39,088 nucleotides of DNA from Clostridiales bacterium (lineage in GTDB: Bacteria > Bacillota > Clostridia > Oscillospirales > CAG-272), in NCBI GenBank assembly GCA_012514145.1, contig JAAZAV010000065.1, positions 1-39,088 on the forward strand. The letters run 5' to 3'. A program made the translations under genes and the position numbers. Shown here piece by piece: positions 23,932 to 32,332 of this stretch (the stretch's first letter is position 1; every line of letters begins with the position of its first letter). The notes beneath the pieces are model-generated. The model searched no databases and was not told where the DNA came from. It saw only the letters and a program-made list of their open reading frames with translations.

Positions 23932-23958
23932 ATATACTATATTCAGAATATAGTATAT
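23932..23958. promoter_or_regulatory. 27-bp perfect palindrome between glycyl radical enzyme and SBP D
   Basis: ATATACTATATTC (23932-23944) and GAATATAGTATAT (23946-23958) form a perfect 13-bp inverted repeat around one central base. With a 1-nt centre it cannot form a normal RNA loop and no U-run follows. A binding site for a dimeric regulator is therefore more likely than a terminator. Confidence 0.55.
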
Positions 23959-24058
23959 CAGCACATCCTGATTTCATTCCAGCGCACAGCGCACACCCCC
24001 CCGTTCCCGGCACTGTCTGAATATCCGATCCAAAATAACGTATAAGCGAGGAATATCA

Positions 24059-25582
24059 ATGAAAAAGCATGTAATCAGCCTGACCGCGCTGCTTATTCTC
24101 ATTGCGCTCTGCGCATCGGTTATATCCTGCGGCTCTTCCGGCGGCGATACCGCCGACACCGCCGCGACAACCGCCGCCGTCACCGAGGCGGAGACCACCG
24201 CCGACCCATTCGTTGCCGACGAACTGCCCGAGCTTGACTACGACGGCGCCAAGGTCAACTGGCTGGTGGGCGACTACTTCAACGCCTACTGGGCTGACTT
24301 CTGGGCGGAAACCGAGACCGGCTCCGCCATAAACGACACGGTATTCGCCGTCCGCCGCAACGTTGAGGAGCGTCTGAACGTGTCTGTAAGCATGACCCAG
24401 TTCACCTACAGCTGGTCGGAAAACGCCAAGTATTACGGTATGCTGTCGGGCTATGTGCTGGCAGGCGACAACACATACCACACGGTTGCCGGTTCGCCCG
24501 CCTACTCGGTGGTGCTTGAGGGCGATTATTTCTTCGACCTGGGCAGCAACCCGTACATCGACCTCGAAAAGCCCTGGTGGAACCAGTCGGTTGCCGATCT
24601 CTTCCCCAGCGGAGTGGTCTACTTCCTGCCGGGCGACGGCTCCCTGTCGCTTATCAAGCACACCTTCTGTGTCTATGTCAATCTCGACAACCTCGCCGAA
24701 GCCGGCTTTGAAGGCGATATATACGAGCATGTGCTTGACGGCAAGTGGACGCTAGACTCGCTGTCGGATATCATAAAGGGCAGCTACCGCGACCTGAACG
24801 GCGACCAGAAAGCCGATGTCACCGACTTCTACGGTCTCACCTTCGGCGACACAAACAAGTACATCGGCTTCATGAAGGCAAGCGGCTGCAGCCAGTTTGT
24901 TAAAAACAGCGACGGCACCTACACCATGATGTCGGGGAGCGAGCGCACTATTGAAGCGGTTCAGCGCTGGTGCGCCCTTGTCAACGACGACGAGAACGTT
25001 CTGCCCGGCGCGCACAACACCGATGCGGCGTCTGTCGACACCGGATACGGCGTTTTCGCGGGGGGCGGCAACTACGCAAGCAGACCCTTTATGGAGGACC
25101 GTTCGATATTCGCCTTCCAGATCGTGGGCGACGCGCCTACCCTCTTCAAGGACACCACCTTCAAATACGGCATGATCCCCTATCCCAAACTGGATGAGGA
25201 GCAGCCCGATTACATGACCTCGCCTCAGCGCTACGCCTCCTTCGCCGTTCTCGGCTCCTGCACGGAGTTCGATATGGCGGGCGCGGTGCTTGAAGCGTGG
25301 TCCTCCGAGTGCTACCGCACCCTTCAGCCCGAGTACTTTGAAACCACCCTCAAGGTGCGCTATTCCGCCGACAACAGCATGGCGGCTGTCTTCGATATTC
25401 TGCGCAATAATCTGACATTTGAGTTGGGTGAAATTTTCGGCACGAACTTCAAGATGACCCCCGCAGGCGAGTTCAAGAACACCATCATAAGCAACAACTC
25501 CAACTGGGCGTCCACCTACGCCAAGCACGAAGCGGCAGACCAGGCGACGCTCGATAAGCTGACCGATATCTTCAGCAAGTAA
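24059..25582 (+). CDS. Solute-binding lipoprotein D (ABC sugar-type SBP)
   Basis: A 507-aa paralog of SBPs A-C. GAGGA precedes the ATG and the lipobox is VISC. Marks include GSAINDTVF (a diverged form of the GDPxNDAIYERN element), KPWWNQS, KWTLD, the loop DLNGDQKADVTD at residues 245-256, KYGMIPYPKLDEEQ and a shortened C-terminal region. It is somewhat more divergent than A-C. The next gene, an esterase, begins 21 bp downstream, suggesting an acetylated or esterified glycan ligand. No transporter genes are adjacent. Confidence 0.87.
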   Translation: MKKHVISLTALLILIALCASVISCGSSGGDTADTAATTAAVTEAETTADPFVADELPELDYDGAKVNWLVGDYFNAYWADFWAETETGSAINDTVFAVRRNVEERLNVSVSMTQFTYSWSENAKYYGMLSGYVLAGDNTYHTVAGSPAYSVVLEGDYFFDLGSNPYIDLEKPWWNQSVADLFPSGVVYFLPGDGSLSLIKHTFCVYVNLDNLAEAGFEGDIYEHVLDGKWTLDSLSDIIKGSYRDLNGDQKADVTDFYGLTFGDTNKYIGFMKASGCSQFVKNSDGTYTMMSGSERTIEAVQRWCALVNDDENVLPGAHNTDAASVDTGYGVFAGGGNYASRPFMEDRSIFAFQIVGDAPTLFKDTTFKYGMIPYPKLDEEQPDYMTSPQRYASFAVLGSCTEFDMAGAVLEAWSSECYRTLQPEYFETTLKVRYSADNSMAAVFDILRNNLTFELGEIFGTNFKMTPAGEFKNTIISNNSNWASTYAKHEAADQATLDKLTDIFSK

Positions 25583-25603
25583 ACACGACAGGGACATAAA
25601 ATT

Positions 25604-26323
25604 ATGAAATCATTTCTCCTTCTCGGTCAGTCCAACATGGCCGGGCGCGGCGACTTTGAGGATGTGCCCTCCATTTATAACAACCTCTGCTTCATGCTGC
25701 GCAACGGGCGCTGGCAGCCCATGAGCGAGCCGATAAACCCCGACCGCAGCGTGGTGGAGCCCTTCTCGAAGGAGGGTAATCTCCACAGCGGCCGCTGCCT
25801 CGCCGCCAGTTTCGCCGACGATTTCGCCAAGCATTACAACGAAAAGGTTGGGCTTATCCCCTGCGCCGACGGCGGCACCTCCCTCGAGGACTGGCAGGTT
25901 CGCGGCCTGCTTTACGACCACGCCGTCATGCAGGCGAAGTTAGCCATGCGGACTTCTCAGCTAATCGGCATCCTCTGGCATCAGGGCGAAGCCGAATGTT
26001 CGCGGGAGGAACGGGCGACGACCTATATCGAGCGCTTCCTGCCCATAATCAACGGCATCCGCTGCGAACTGGGCGTCTACGACATTCCGGTGGTGCTTGG
26101 CGAGCTGGGGCATTTCGTCAAGGACCGCAACCCGGAAAAGATACCTCCCTATTTCGACACGGTGCAGGAGGCGCTGAACACCCTCGGCAAGCGCTACGAC
26201 ATGGCTACCGCCTCCGCCGAGGGTCTGGGCTGCCGTCCCGACGGCATTCACTTCCATTCCGCGGCGCTGCGCGAACTGGGACACCGCTACTTCGCCGCCT
26301 ACCGCAGCATCGTCCGCGATTGA
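25604..26323 (+). CDS. SGNH/SASA-type carbohydrate O-acetylesterase
   Basis: A 239-aa hydrolase of the sialate O-acetylesterase-like (SASA, DUF303) family. The catalytic Ser is in LLGQSNMAG (Ser10), an oxyanion segment is GGTSLEDW, WHQGEAE is typical of the family, and the Asp-His pair is in DGIHFH (Asp213, His216). There is no signal peptide, so it acts in the cytoplasm on an imported sugar. Such enzymes remove acetyl groups from xylo-, pectic or sialic acid sugars. It lies 21 bp after SBP D and is followed by a terminator, closing the operon. Confidence 0.87.
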   Translation: MKSFLLLGQSNMAGRGDFEDVPSIYNNLCFMLRNGRWQPMSEPINPDRSVVEPFSKEGNLHSGRCLAASFADDFAKHYNEKVGLIPCADGGTSLEDWQVRGLLYDHAVMQAKLAMRTSQLIGILWHQGEAECSREERATTYIERFLPIINGIRCELGVYDIPVVLGELGHFVKDRNPEKIPPYFDTVQEALNTLGKRYDMATASAEGLGCRPDGIHFHSAALRELGHRYFAAYRSIVRD

Positions 26324-26363
26324 ATAGAACAATCGGAACATCTTACACTATCAGCATAAACAT

Positions 26364-26425
26364 CATCATGACCGGAGAAAAAGCCCCGAAAACAGCTTAT
26401 CCCCGGTCATGATGTGATTTTATAA
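26364..26425 (+). terminator. Terminator after the esterase gene
   Basis: A 12-bp stem CATCATGACCGG (26364-26375) with CCGGTCATGATG (26403-26414) has a 27-nt loop and is followed by TGATTTTATAATT. The rest of 26426-26562 shows no gene. Confidence 0.65.
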
Positions 26426-26562
26426 TTGCTGTTGCTGCTCCGCCCGAATGCCGATCCTCTTTTTTATCATGTATAAGCTTTCGGTGTCTGCCGGAAGTCC
26501 GGTATCGACATCTAAATCCATACGGTACAACGAACCCTTAAACATAGCAAGGAGAACGACTT

Positions 26563-28044
26563 ATGAAAAAGTTCCTCGCTGCAGCTCTTTCTGCGGTTAT
26601 GGTATTCGCTGTTCTTATAGCCTCCTCATCCTGTTCGTCGGGCGGAGAGACCGTTTCACAGTCCGAAGCGTCCGACACCGCCGAATCAGCTGATACGGCT
26701 CCGGCGGTGACCGAGGACGCGCGGTATATGAGCGACCTTCCGGAATCCTATGACCTGGGCGGTTTCGAGTTATCTGTGCTTAACCGGAAACCTATCTCAA
26801 CGACGCTGAACACCTTTTATGTTGCAGAACAGAACGGTGAGCCGATAAACGACGCGATTTATGTCCGCAATTCTTCAGTGTGCGAAAAGTACAACTTTTC
26901 GATAAAAGAAACCGCCGCTGATGATAATGCCGTATCTGCGGGTATAAGTAAAATGGTACTCGCCGGTGACACCTCTTATTACCTCGCAATCGACACTCAA
27001 CCCGCTCTTGTGCCTATTGTCTTCTCCGGTGTGCTCTATAATATCTTTGACCTTCCGCATATCGACACCGAAAAGCTCTACTGGAATCAGGATACAGCTG
27101 ATATGCTGTCGCTGAAGGGTAAATTGTACTATCTGTTCGGCGATATCATGCTGTCCGACGAGGATGTCACCATGGTCACCATGTATAACACCTCGCTGGC
27201 GGGCGATCTGGGTATCGATGAAAACATGTATGAGCTGACCCGCAGCGGCGGCTGGACCTTCGCTAAGATGCTGTCGCTTATAAAACTCGCGGGCGCCGAC
27301 CTGGACGGCGATTCGGCTTTTACCGTGAATGACCGCTGGGGTTTGTTTTACGCCGACAACTCGGCTGCAGCCCCGTACTTTGGTGCAGCAGAAATAGCCT
27401 TCGTTAGAAACAATAAAGCCGGTATACCGGAATTTTCCTTCGACAGAGAACGCGCCGAAACTGTCTTCTCGACCTTCCGGGAGATTTTCAACACTGACGG
27501 ATATGGTTATAACTGGGGGCTTATAAAAGAGAACACTGCGAATGTGATTTCCTCGATGATTTCAAACAAGCAGATATTGCTGCAAAATGTCATTCTTTCC
27601 TACGCACGCCGCAATTTAAGGGACGTAACCTGCGCATTCGGTTTCCTGCCCATGCCGAAATTCGATGAGAAACAGAAAAATTACAGCTCGATCATGAATT
27701 ATGTTGCGGGAGTTACGATGTTCGTGCCGGCTTCAAATCCGGAGACCGAAAAAACCGGCTTCGCCCTTGAGGCGCTTTGCGCGGGTTCCTCCGACATCAC
27801 CGACGCTTATATCAACACCTGCCTTGCCTCCAAATATACCCGTGACACCGAATCATTCGAGATGATAAAGCTGACGATGGAAAACATCTGCATCGACCTT
27901 GCCTATGTCTACAACTGGGGCGGTTTTTCAAATCAACTGACCAAATCGATAATGGATCCCTCAGCCGAATTCACGTCGCTGGTGGCTTCGTATGAGACGA
28001 AAGTCGCGGAGGAGATAGCCAAAAGCATGGATAAGCTGGCATAG
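26563..28044 (+). CDS. Solute-binding lipoprotein E (ABC sugar-type SBP)
   Basis: A 493-aa paralog; AAGGAGAA precedes the ATG and the lipobox is SSSC. It shows GEPINDAIYVRN, the loop DLDGDSAFTVND at residues 246-257 (Ser and Phe in the middle make it the weakest Ca2+ loop), FGFLPMPKFDEKQ and TRDTESFEMIKL. The KPWW element is changed to KLYW. Base composition is slightly lower in GC than the other SBPs, so it may be a later arrival. It stands alone between two terminators. Confidence 0.87.
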   Translation: MKKFLAAALSAVMVFAVLIASSSCSSGGETVSQSEASDTAESADTAPAVTEDARYMSDLPESYDLGGFELSVLNRKPISTTLNTFYVAEQNGEPINDAIYVRNSSVCEKYNFSIKETAADDNAVSAGISKMVLAGDTSYYLAIDTQPALVPIVFSGVLYNIFDLPHIDTEKLYWNQDTADMLSLKGKLYYLFGDIMLSDEDVTMVTMYNTSLAGDLGIDENMYELTRSGGWTFAKMLSLIKLAGADLDGDSAFTVNDRWGLFYADNSAAAPYFGAAEIAFVRNNKAGIPEFSFDRERAETVFSTFREIFNTDGYGYNWGLIKENTANVISSMISNKQILLQNVILSYARRNLRDVTCAFGFLPMPKFDEKQKNYSSIMNYVAGVTMFVPASNPETEKTGFALEALCAGSSDITDAYINTCLASKYTRDTESFEMIKLTMENICIDLAYVYNWGGFSNQLTKSIMDPSAEFTSLVASYETKVAEEIAKSMDKLA

Positions 28045-28084
28045 AGCGGCGATTCAATCCCCGCCCTGATAGTAAGGAACAGCA

Positions 28085-28121
28085 GAACACGCCCCTCGGA
28101 TCAAAGGGGCGTGTTCATTCG
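28085..28121 (+). terminator. Terminator after SBP E
   Basis: A perfect 12-bp stem GAACACGCCCCT (28085-28096) with AGGGGCGTGTTC (28105-28116) and an 8-nt loop. The U-tract after it (ATTCG) is poor, but the position between convergent genes fits a terminator. Confidence 0.65.
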
Positions 28122-28175
28122 TATTGCGCGGTTTTATTAAATCTGATATCTATACTGCGGCAGTCCTGTCTGTAA

Positions 28176-29513
28176 TCAGACCTTAATATACTTCTTCAGG
28201 AATCTCTCGCTCCGTCCGGCGATGGCGCGGAGGGTGTCGCCCGCCGCTTCGTCGGCGCCGGTGACGTAGAGCTTCATCAGCCGCCCTTCCTCCATGCACA
28301 TTTCATCGTGGAGGTCGAAGTAGTTGTCAAGGAGGAATCTGGCGTACTTCATGAGCCGGAAGTCGCCCACGATGCGGTACTCTGCCGAGATGGTGTCGAC
28401 GGCTATCGAATACTTGTCCTTCACCGCCGAGATGATGGCTTTGCGCTCATTAGCATGGGCGAAAACTATGGTGGAGCAGATGAGCGAGGATGTGGCGCTG
28501 ACGCTGGTGTGGGCATCGGTGCTGCCCACTATCGGGAGGTCAACGCCGTCGGCGCGCGCCGCGTAATATGCCGCCGTCTGGAAGCCGTTGTGCTGGAAAT
28601 AGCGCTCGCCGCCCAGCACCTCGAAGGCGTCGAAGGGATGCTTGCGGAGTATGTAGTGGGTGAAATTCTCGGGAATCTGGAAGACGTCGGATATCCAGTA
28701 GGGATGGGGGAATATGCCCAGACCGTCCGCCTCGCGGATGAGGTCGAACGCCCAGACGCAGGAAGCGTAGGTGAAGGGATCTATGTCGTCGGGCAGGTCA
28801 AGGGATGGGATAAGCGCCTCCACCTCGGCGCGGTACTCCTCCTCGGTGCGGACCGGCGGGGGATTGTCTATGACCGCCCGTCTTGTCGATTCATTTCCCT
28901 GGGCAAGCCCTTCAACCAGGCCGTTGATCGAGAAATTGCCGCCGAAGTTGACTATGTGGGTGGGATTGCCGGGGAGATGCACCTCCTCGCCGGGCACAAG
29001 GCAGAGCCCGGTGGGGATATCGGCGTACGCGTCCATGGCCTCCAGCGAGGGATAGTATCGACCGTGGTCGGTCAATGCCATGAAATCATAACCGTGGGAG
29101 CGGTAGTTTGCCGCCACCACCTCGGGAGCCTCCCGCCCGTCCGAGCGGAATGAGTGGAGGTGAAGGTCGCCACGCAGGGGATAGCGCCCCGCCATGTCGC
29201 TGTCAAGGGCGTATACCGAAAGCTGAAGCAGTTTTCTGCCCTCACGGTAGAGGCGAATGAAGTGTTCGCTCTCGAATGTGAAGGTGTGGGTGAAGCGTAT
29301 ACAGCCGTCATCGCACACCTTCACGGTGTAGTCGGTGTTGTTGTTATCATTGCGGTAGGTCCTCGTCAGCGGCCAAACGCCCAGGGTGTATTCGCCCTCA
29401 GATGCGGCGTGCCGTCCCAGGGGGCGTATTGTTATCTCCGCCGGCTCTCCCACCAGTATTACCTTCGGGAATATGTCGTAATTCTGAAGCTCCTGCCTTA
29501 CTTTTGAAATCAT
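28176..29513 (-). CDS. PHP-domain metal-dependent hydrolase
   Basis: A 445-aa protein; AAAGGAGA precedes the ATG. Residues 1-110 form a beta-rich N-terminal domain. From residue 114 it is a PHP (polymerase and histidinol phosphatase) domain: RGDLHLHSFRSDG (Asp116, His118, His120), ALTDHG (148-151), GEEVHLPG, FPHPYW and GSTDAH. All the usual metal ligands are present. PHP enzymes are phosphoesterases or related hydrolases. It is transcribed divergently from the alpha-L-fucosidase/DgoD genes, so it may hydrolyse a phosphorylated sugar intermediate. No signal peptide. Confidence 0.83.
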   Translation of the reverse strand: MISKVRQELQNYDIFPKVILVGEPAEITIRPLGRHAASEGEYTLGVWPLTRTYRNDNNNTDYTVKVCDDGCIRFTHTFTFESEHFIRLYREGRKLLQLSVYALDSDMAGRYPLRGDLHLHSFRSDGREAPEVVAANYRSHGYDFMALTDHGRYYPSLEAMDAYADIPTGLCLVPGEEVHLPGNPTHIVNFGGNFSINGLVEGLAQGNESTRRAVIDNPPPVRTEEEYRAEVEALIPSLDLPDDIDPFTYASCVWAFDLIREADGLGIFPHPYWISDVFQIPENFTHYILRKHPFDAFEVLGGERYFQHNGFQTAAYYAARADGVDLPIVGSTDAHTSVSATSSLICSTIVFAHANERKAIISAVKDKYSIAVDTISAEYRIVGDFRLMKYARFLLDNYFDLHDEMCMEEGRLMKLYVTGADEAAGDTLRAIAGRSERFLKKYIKV

Positions 29514-29582
29514 ACAATAATCTCCTTTTCAAAATTGTTCCCCTCATTGTATTATATTCCCGGCACCGCGGCGAGAGGAAAA

Positions 29583-29600
29583 TGTAAACTATTTGTTACA
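29583..29600. promoter_or_regulatory. Possible operator between PHP and fucosidase genes
   Basis: TGTAA (29583-29587) and TTACA (29596-29600) form an inverted repeat with an 8-bp centre. It lies upstream of the fucosidase promoter, in the divergent region. It does not match the CcpA cre consensus. A GntR- or LacI-type site is possible. Confidence 0.35.
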
Positions 29601-29614
29601 CTTTCGTGTGGATA

Positions 29615-29643
29615 TTTTAATCACGCCGCTCCTGGGGTATAAT
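29615..29643 (+). promoter_or_regulatory. Promoter of the fucosidase-DgoD-SBP F genes
   Basis: TATAAT at 29638-29643 is a perfect -10. The box 17 bp upstream (TTTTAA) is a poor -35, so activation by a regulator may be needed. Confidence 0.5.
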
Positions 29644-29700
29644 TTCAGTATATTATTGACAAACCGACACATCCGAACACTGCATTATGAGGTGACATCC

Positions 29701-30972
29701 ATGACGACACCGACACCCTCATCCCATGTGGCGGCGTTCGAGCGGCTGGGCTTCGGCATGTTCATTCACTGGGGAATCTACGCGTCGCTGGGCATGGGCG
29801 AGAAGACCCTGCATTTCAACAAAATTCCCCGCGCCGAATACCGTGAGCTGATGAAGCGCTTCACCGCCTCCCGCTTCGATACCCGGGAAATCGCACGGCT
29901 GGCAAAGGACAGCGGTATGCGCTACATAACCCTGACCGCACGGCATCACGACGGCTTTTCGCTCTTCGACACCCGAGGGCTGAACGACTACGACGCGCCC
30001 CACTCGGCATGTCGCAGAGACCTTGTCGGTGAATTTGTCGAGGCGTGCCGCGCCGAGGGAATCGCGCCGTTCCTCTACCACACCACGCTCGACTGGTGGC
30101 AGGATTCCTTCGAAAGCGATTTCCCCGCCTATCTCGACTATCTGCATGAATCGGTGGAGCTGCTCTGCCGCAATTACGGGAAGCTGGGCGGTCTGTGGTT
30201 CGACGGCAACTGGTCGAAAAGGGGAGCCGACTGGCAGGAGGATCGCCTCTACGGCATGATACGCCGTTACCAGCCCGAGGCTATGATTATCAACAACACC
30301 GGCATCGGACGGCGAGGCGAGGCGGGGCATCCCGAGCTTGACTCGCTGACCTTTGAAAACGGCAGACCGGGGAGAATCGACCGGGAAGGCGCGCCGAAAT
30401 ACCTTGCCGCCGAGATGTGCCAGACAATGAACACCCGCTGGGGCTTCGGCAGTCTCGACTTCTCCTACAAGTCTCCCGCCGAGATTATCGAAACCCTCTG
30501 CGTCTGCCGGCGGTACGGCGCAAACTATCTGCTGAACGTCTCACCCGACGGTGAGGGCGAAATTCCTCTCATTCAGCGCGCCATACTGGGCAATACCGCC
30601 GCCTGGATCGCCCACTGCCCGGGTGAGGTCATCTACACCGGCAGACCCGCCGAAATCGAATGTGACGACTGCTCCAAGGACTTCGCCCTTTCCGACAGCG
30701 GTGAACTGTATCTGTTTATACACGACCTGGGCGCCGGCGGCGACCGTCACATCGTCATCGACGGCGCCAAATGCGGCATCCGGCGCTTCACCGGCATCCC
30801 GGGGAGGGTGCTCTCCGCCCGCTGGACCGATAACGGCGAGGAGCTGTCCTTCACACAAAGCCGAAGCGAGGACGCGCTGGAGCTTTACTGCACGCCATAT
30901 CCCTATGCGCAGAATCATGTGGTGCGGGTGTGCCGGCTGACCGTCGAACAGCATCCTATTTATATACATTAA
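29701..30972 (+). CDS. Alpha-L-fucosidase (GH29)
   Basis: A 423-aa glycoside hydrolase that removes alpha-L-fucose. The ATG at 29701 is chosen because AGGTGA lies just before it; an upstream in-frame start at 29593 has none. GH29 marks in order: FGMFIHWGIYAS, LTARHHDGFSLFDT, the nucleophile Asp in GGLWFDGNW (Asp168), NNTGIG, and QTMNTRWGFG. The N-terminal (beta/alpha)8 barrel is complete, and the C-terminal beta-domain (about 320-423) is short. There is no signal peptide, so the enzyme is cytoplasmic and would work on an imported fucosylated oligosaccharide. The acid/base residue could not be assigned. It is followed 20 bp later by galactonate dehydratase. Confidence 0.9.
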   Translation: MTTPTPSSHVAAFERLGFGMFIHWGIYASLGMGEKTLHFNKIPRAEYRELMKRFTASRFDTREIARLAKDSGMRYITLTARHHDGFSLFDTRGLNDYDAPHSACRRDLVGEFVEACRAEGIAPFLYHTTLDWWQDSFESDFPAYLDYLHESVELLCRNYGKLGGLWFDGNWSKRGADWQEDRLYGMIRRYQPEAMIINNTGIGRRGEAGHPELDSLTFENGRPGRIDREGAPKYLAAEMCQTMNTRWGFGSLDFSYKSPAEIIETLCVCRRYGANYLLNVSPDGEGEIPLIQRAILGNTAAWIAHCPGEVIYTGRPAEIECDDCSKDFALSDSGELYLFIHDLGAGGDRHIVIDGAKCGIRRFTGIPGRVLSARWTDNGEELSFTQSRSEDALELYCTPYPYAQNHVVRVCRLTVEQHPIYIH

Positions 30973-30992
30973 TACAAACAGGAGGTCTGATT

Positions 30993-32150
30993 ATGAGCGA
31001 TCTGACCATACGAAGCATCGAGCTTTTCAAGGTGGAGCCCCGCTGGCTCTTTCTTAAGATGACCACCGACGGGGGCTATACCGGCTGGGGCGAGCCGATT
31101 GTCGAAGGGCGCGCCGACACCGTGGCTGCTGCCGTCATGGAGCTTTCCGGCTATGTTCTCGGCCGCGAGGCGCGGGACATCGAGGACGTTTTCCAGGTGC
31201 TCTACCGCGGCGGCTTCTATCGCGGCGGACCCGTGCTTACCTCCGCCATATCGGGCATTGAGCAGGCTATGTGGGATATCTTCGGCAAGTACAAGGGCGA
31301 GCCTGTGTATGCTCTGCTGGGCGGCGCCTGCCGCAATAAGATGAAGGTCTATTCCTGGATAGGCGGCGATTCCCCCTCCGGCGTCCGGGAGGCTGCCCGT
31401 GAGAAGTACAATCAGGGCTACCGCGCCGTCAAGATGAACGCTACGCCTCAGATCGCCTGGATTGACAACTACCGTGAGGTGGAGGCCTGTGTCGAACGTG
31501 TCGCCGCCATTCGCGATGAGCTTGGCTATGAGATGGACATCTCCGTGGATTTTCACGGCCGGGTTCACAAGTCCATGGCGCGTGTGCTTATGAAGGCGCT
31601 GGAGCCTTATAACCTGATGTTCGTCGAGGAGCCCGTGCTATGCGAGAATCTTGAAGCTATGGCCGAGCTGCGCCGCCATGCCGTCATGCCCATTGCCACC
31701 GGCGAGCGGAACTACACCCGCTGGGGATTCAAGGAGATAATCACCGGCGGCTATGTTGACATAATCCAGCCCGACCCCTGCCACGCCGGCGGCATTTCAG
31801 AGTGCAGGAAGATCGCCGCCATGGCCGAGTGCTATGACGTTTCTTTTGCCCCCCACTGCCCTTTGGGTCCCATCGCCTTCGCCGTCTGCCTGCAGCTTGA
31901 CTTCGGCGCCCCCAACGCCGTCATTCAGGAGCAGTCTCTCGGCATTCACTACAACCGCGGCTCCGATATGCTCGACTACCTCGCCGATCCCGGCGTCTTT
32001 AACTACGCCGACGGATATGTCGGTCTGCTCACCGCCCCCGGACTCGGCATCGAGATTAACGAAGAACTCGTCCGCGAGAAGGCCGCCAAGGGTCACGACT
32101 GGCACAACCCCGTCTGGCGCACCGAAGACGGCTGCGTCGCCGAGTGGTAG
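30993..32150 (+). CDS. dgoD: D-galactonate dehydratase (enolase superfamily)
   Basis: A 385-aa enzyme that dehydrates D-galactonate to 2-keto-3-deoxy-galactonate with Mg2+. AGGAGGT precedes ATG 30993, selecting it over an upstream frame start. It resembles E. coli DgoD closely over its whole length (PRWLFLKMTTDGGYTGWGEP, YRGGFYRGGPVL, FVEEPVL, QEQSLGIHYN, ending VAEW). Asp186, Glu212 and Glu238 are the metal ligands; His188 and His288 are the catalytic acid/base pair. All five keep the spacing of the E. coli enzyme (183, 209, 235, 185, 285). No kinase or aldolase of the De Ley-Doudoroff route is adjacent, so the product must be processed by genes elsewhere. Confidence 0.92.
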   Translation: MSDLTIRSIELFKVEPRWLFLKMTTDGGYTGWGEPIVEGRADTVAAAVMELSGYVLGREARDIEDVFQVLYRGGFYRGGPVLTSAISGIEQAMWDIFGKYKGEPVYALLGGACRNKMKVYSWIGGDSPSGVREAAREKYNQGYRAVKMNATPQIAWIDNYREVEACVERVAAIRDELGYEMDISVDFHGRVHKSMARVLMKALEPYNLMFVEEPVLCENLEAMAELRRHAVMPIATGERNYTRWGFKEIITGGYVDIIQPDPCHAGGISECRKIAAMAECYDVSFAPHCPLGPIAFAVCLQLDFGAPNAVIQEQSLGIHYNRGSDMLDYLADPGVFNYADGYVGLLTAPGLGIEINEELVREKAAKGHDWHNPVWRTEDGCVAEW

Positions 32151-32226
32151 ACGCGGGGGACGCGCTTCTTTCTTAGCATCTGAGCTGTGCTCAGGTTCCG
32201 GAAAGCTCCGCAAAAGCTTTTATGCG

Positions 32227-32255
32227 CGGCGGGCTTTGCTCGCCGGAGGATTTTT
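32227..32255 (+). terminator. Terminator-like hairpin after DgoD
   Basis: An 8-bp stem (32227-32234 with 32238-32245, including one G-U pair) has a TTT loop and is followed by GGAGGATTTTTGG. It may only partly end transcription before SBP F. The rest of 32151-32332 has no gene. Confidence 0.5.
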
Positions 32256-32332
32256 GGGGGCATAACGCTCTGACAATCTTATATACGAACCGATAGATAA
32301 AGCCGTATCTGCATATACGACGGAGGACAACT

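Noticed and set aside
22628..24013. Minus-strand ORF of 461 codons opposite the glycyl radical enzyme
   Set aside because: Antisense shadow; Val/Gly/His-rich with no recognisable domain.
28308..29153. Plus-strand ORF of 281 codons opposite the PHP gene
   Set aside because: The minus strand encodes all PHP metal motifs; the plus frame has none.
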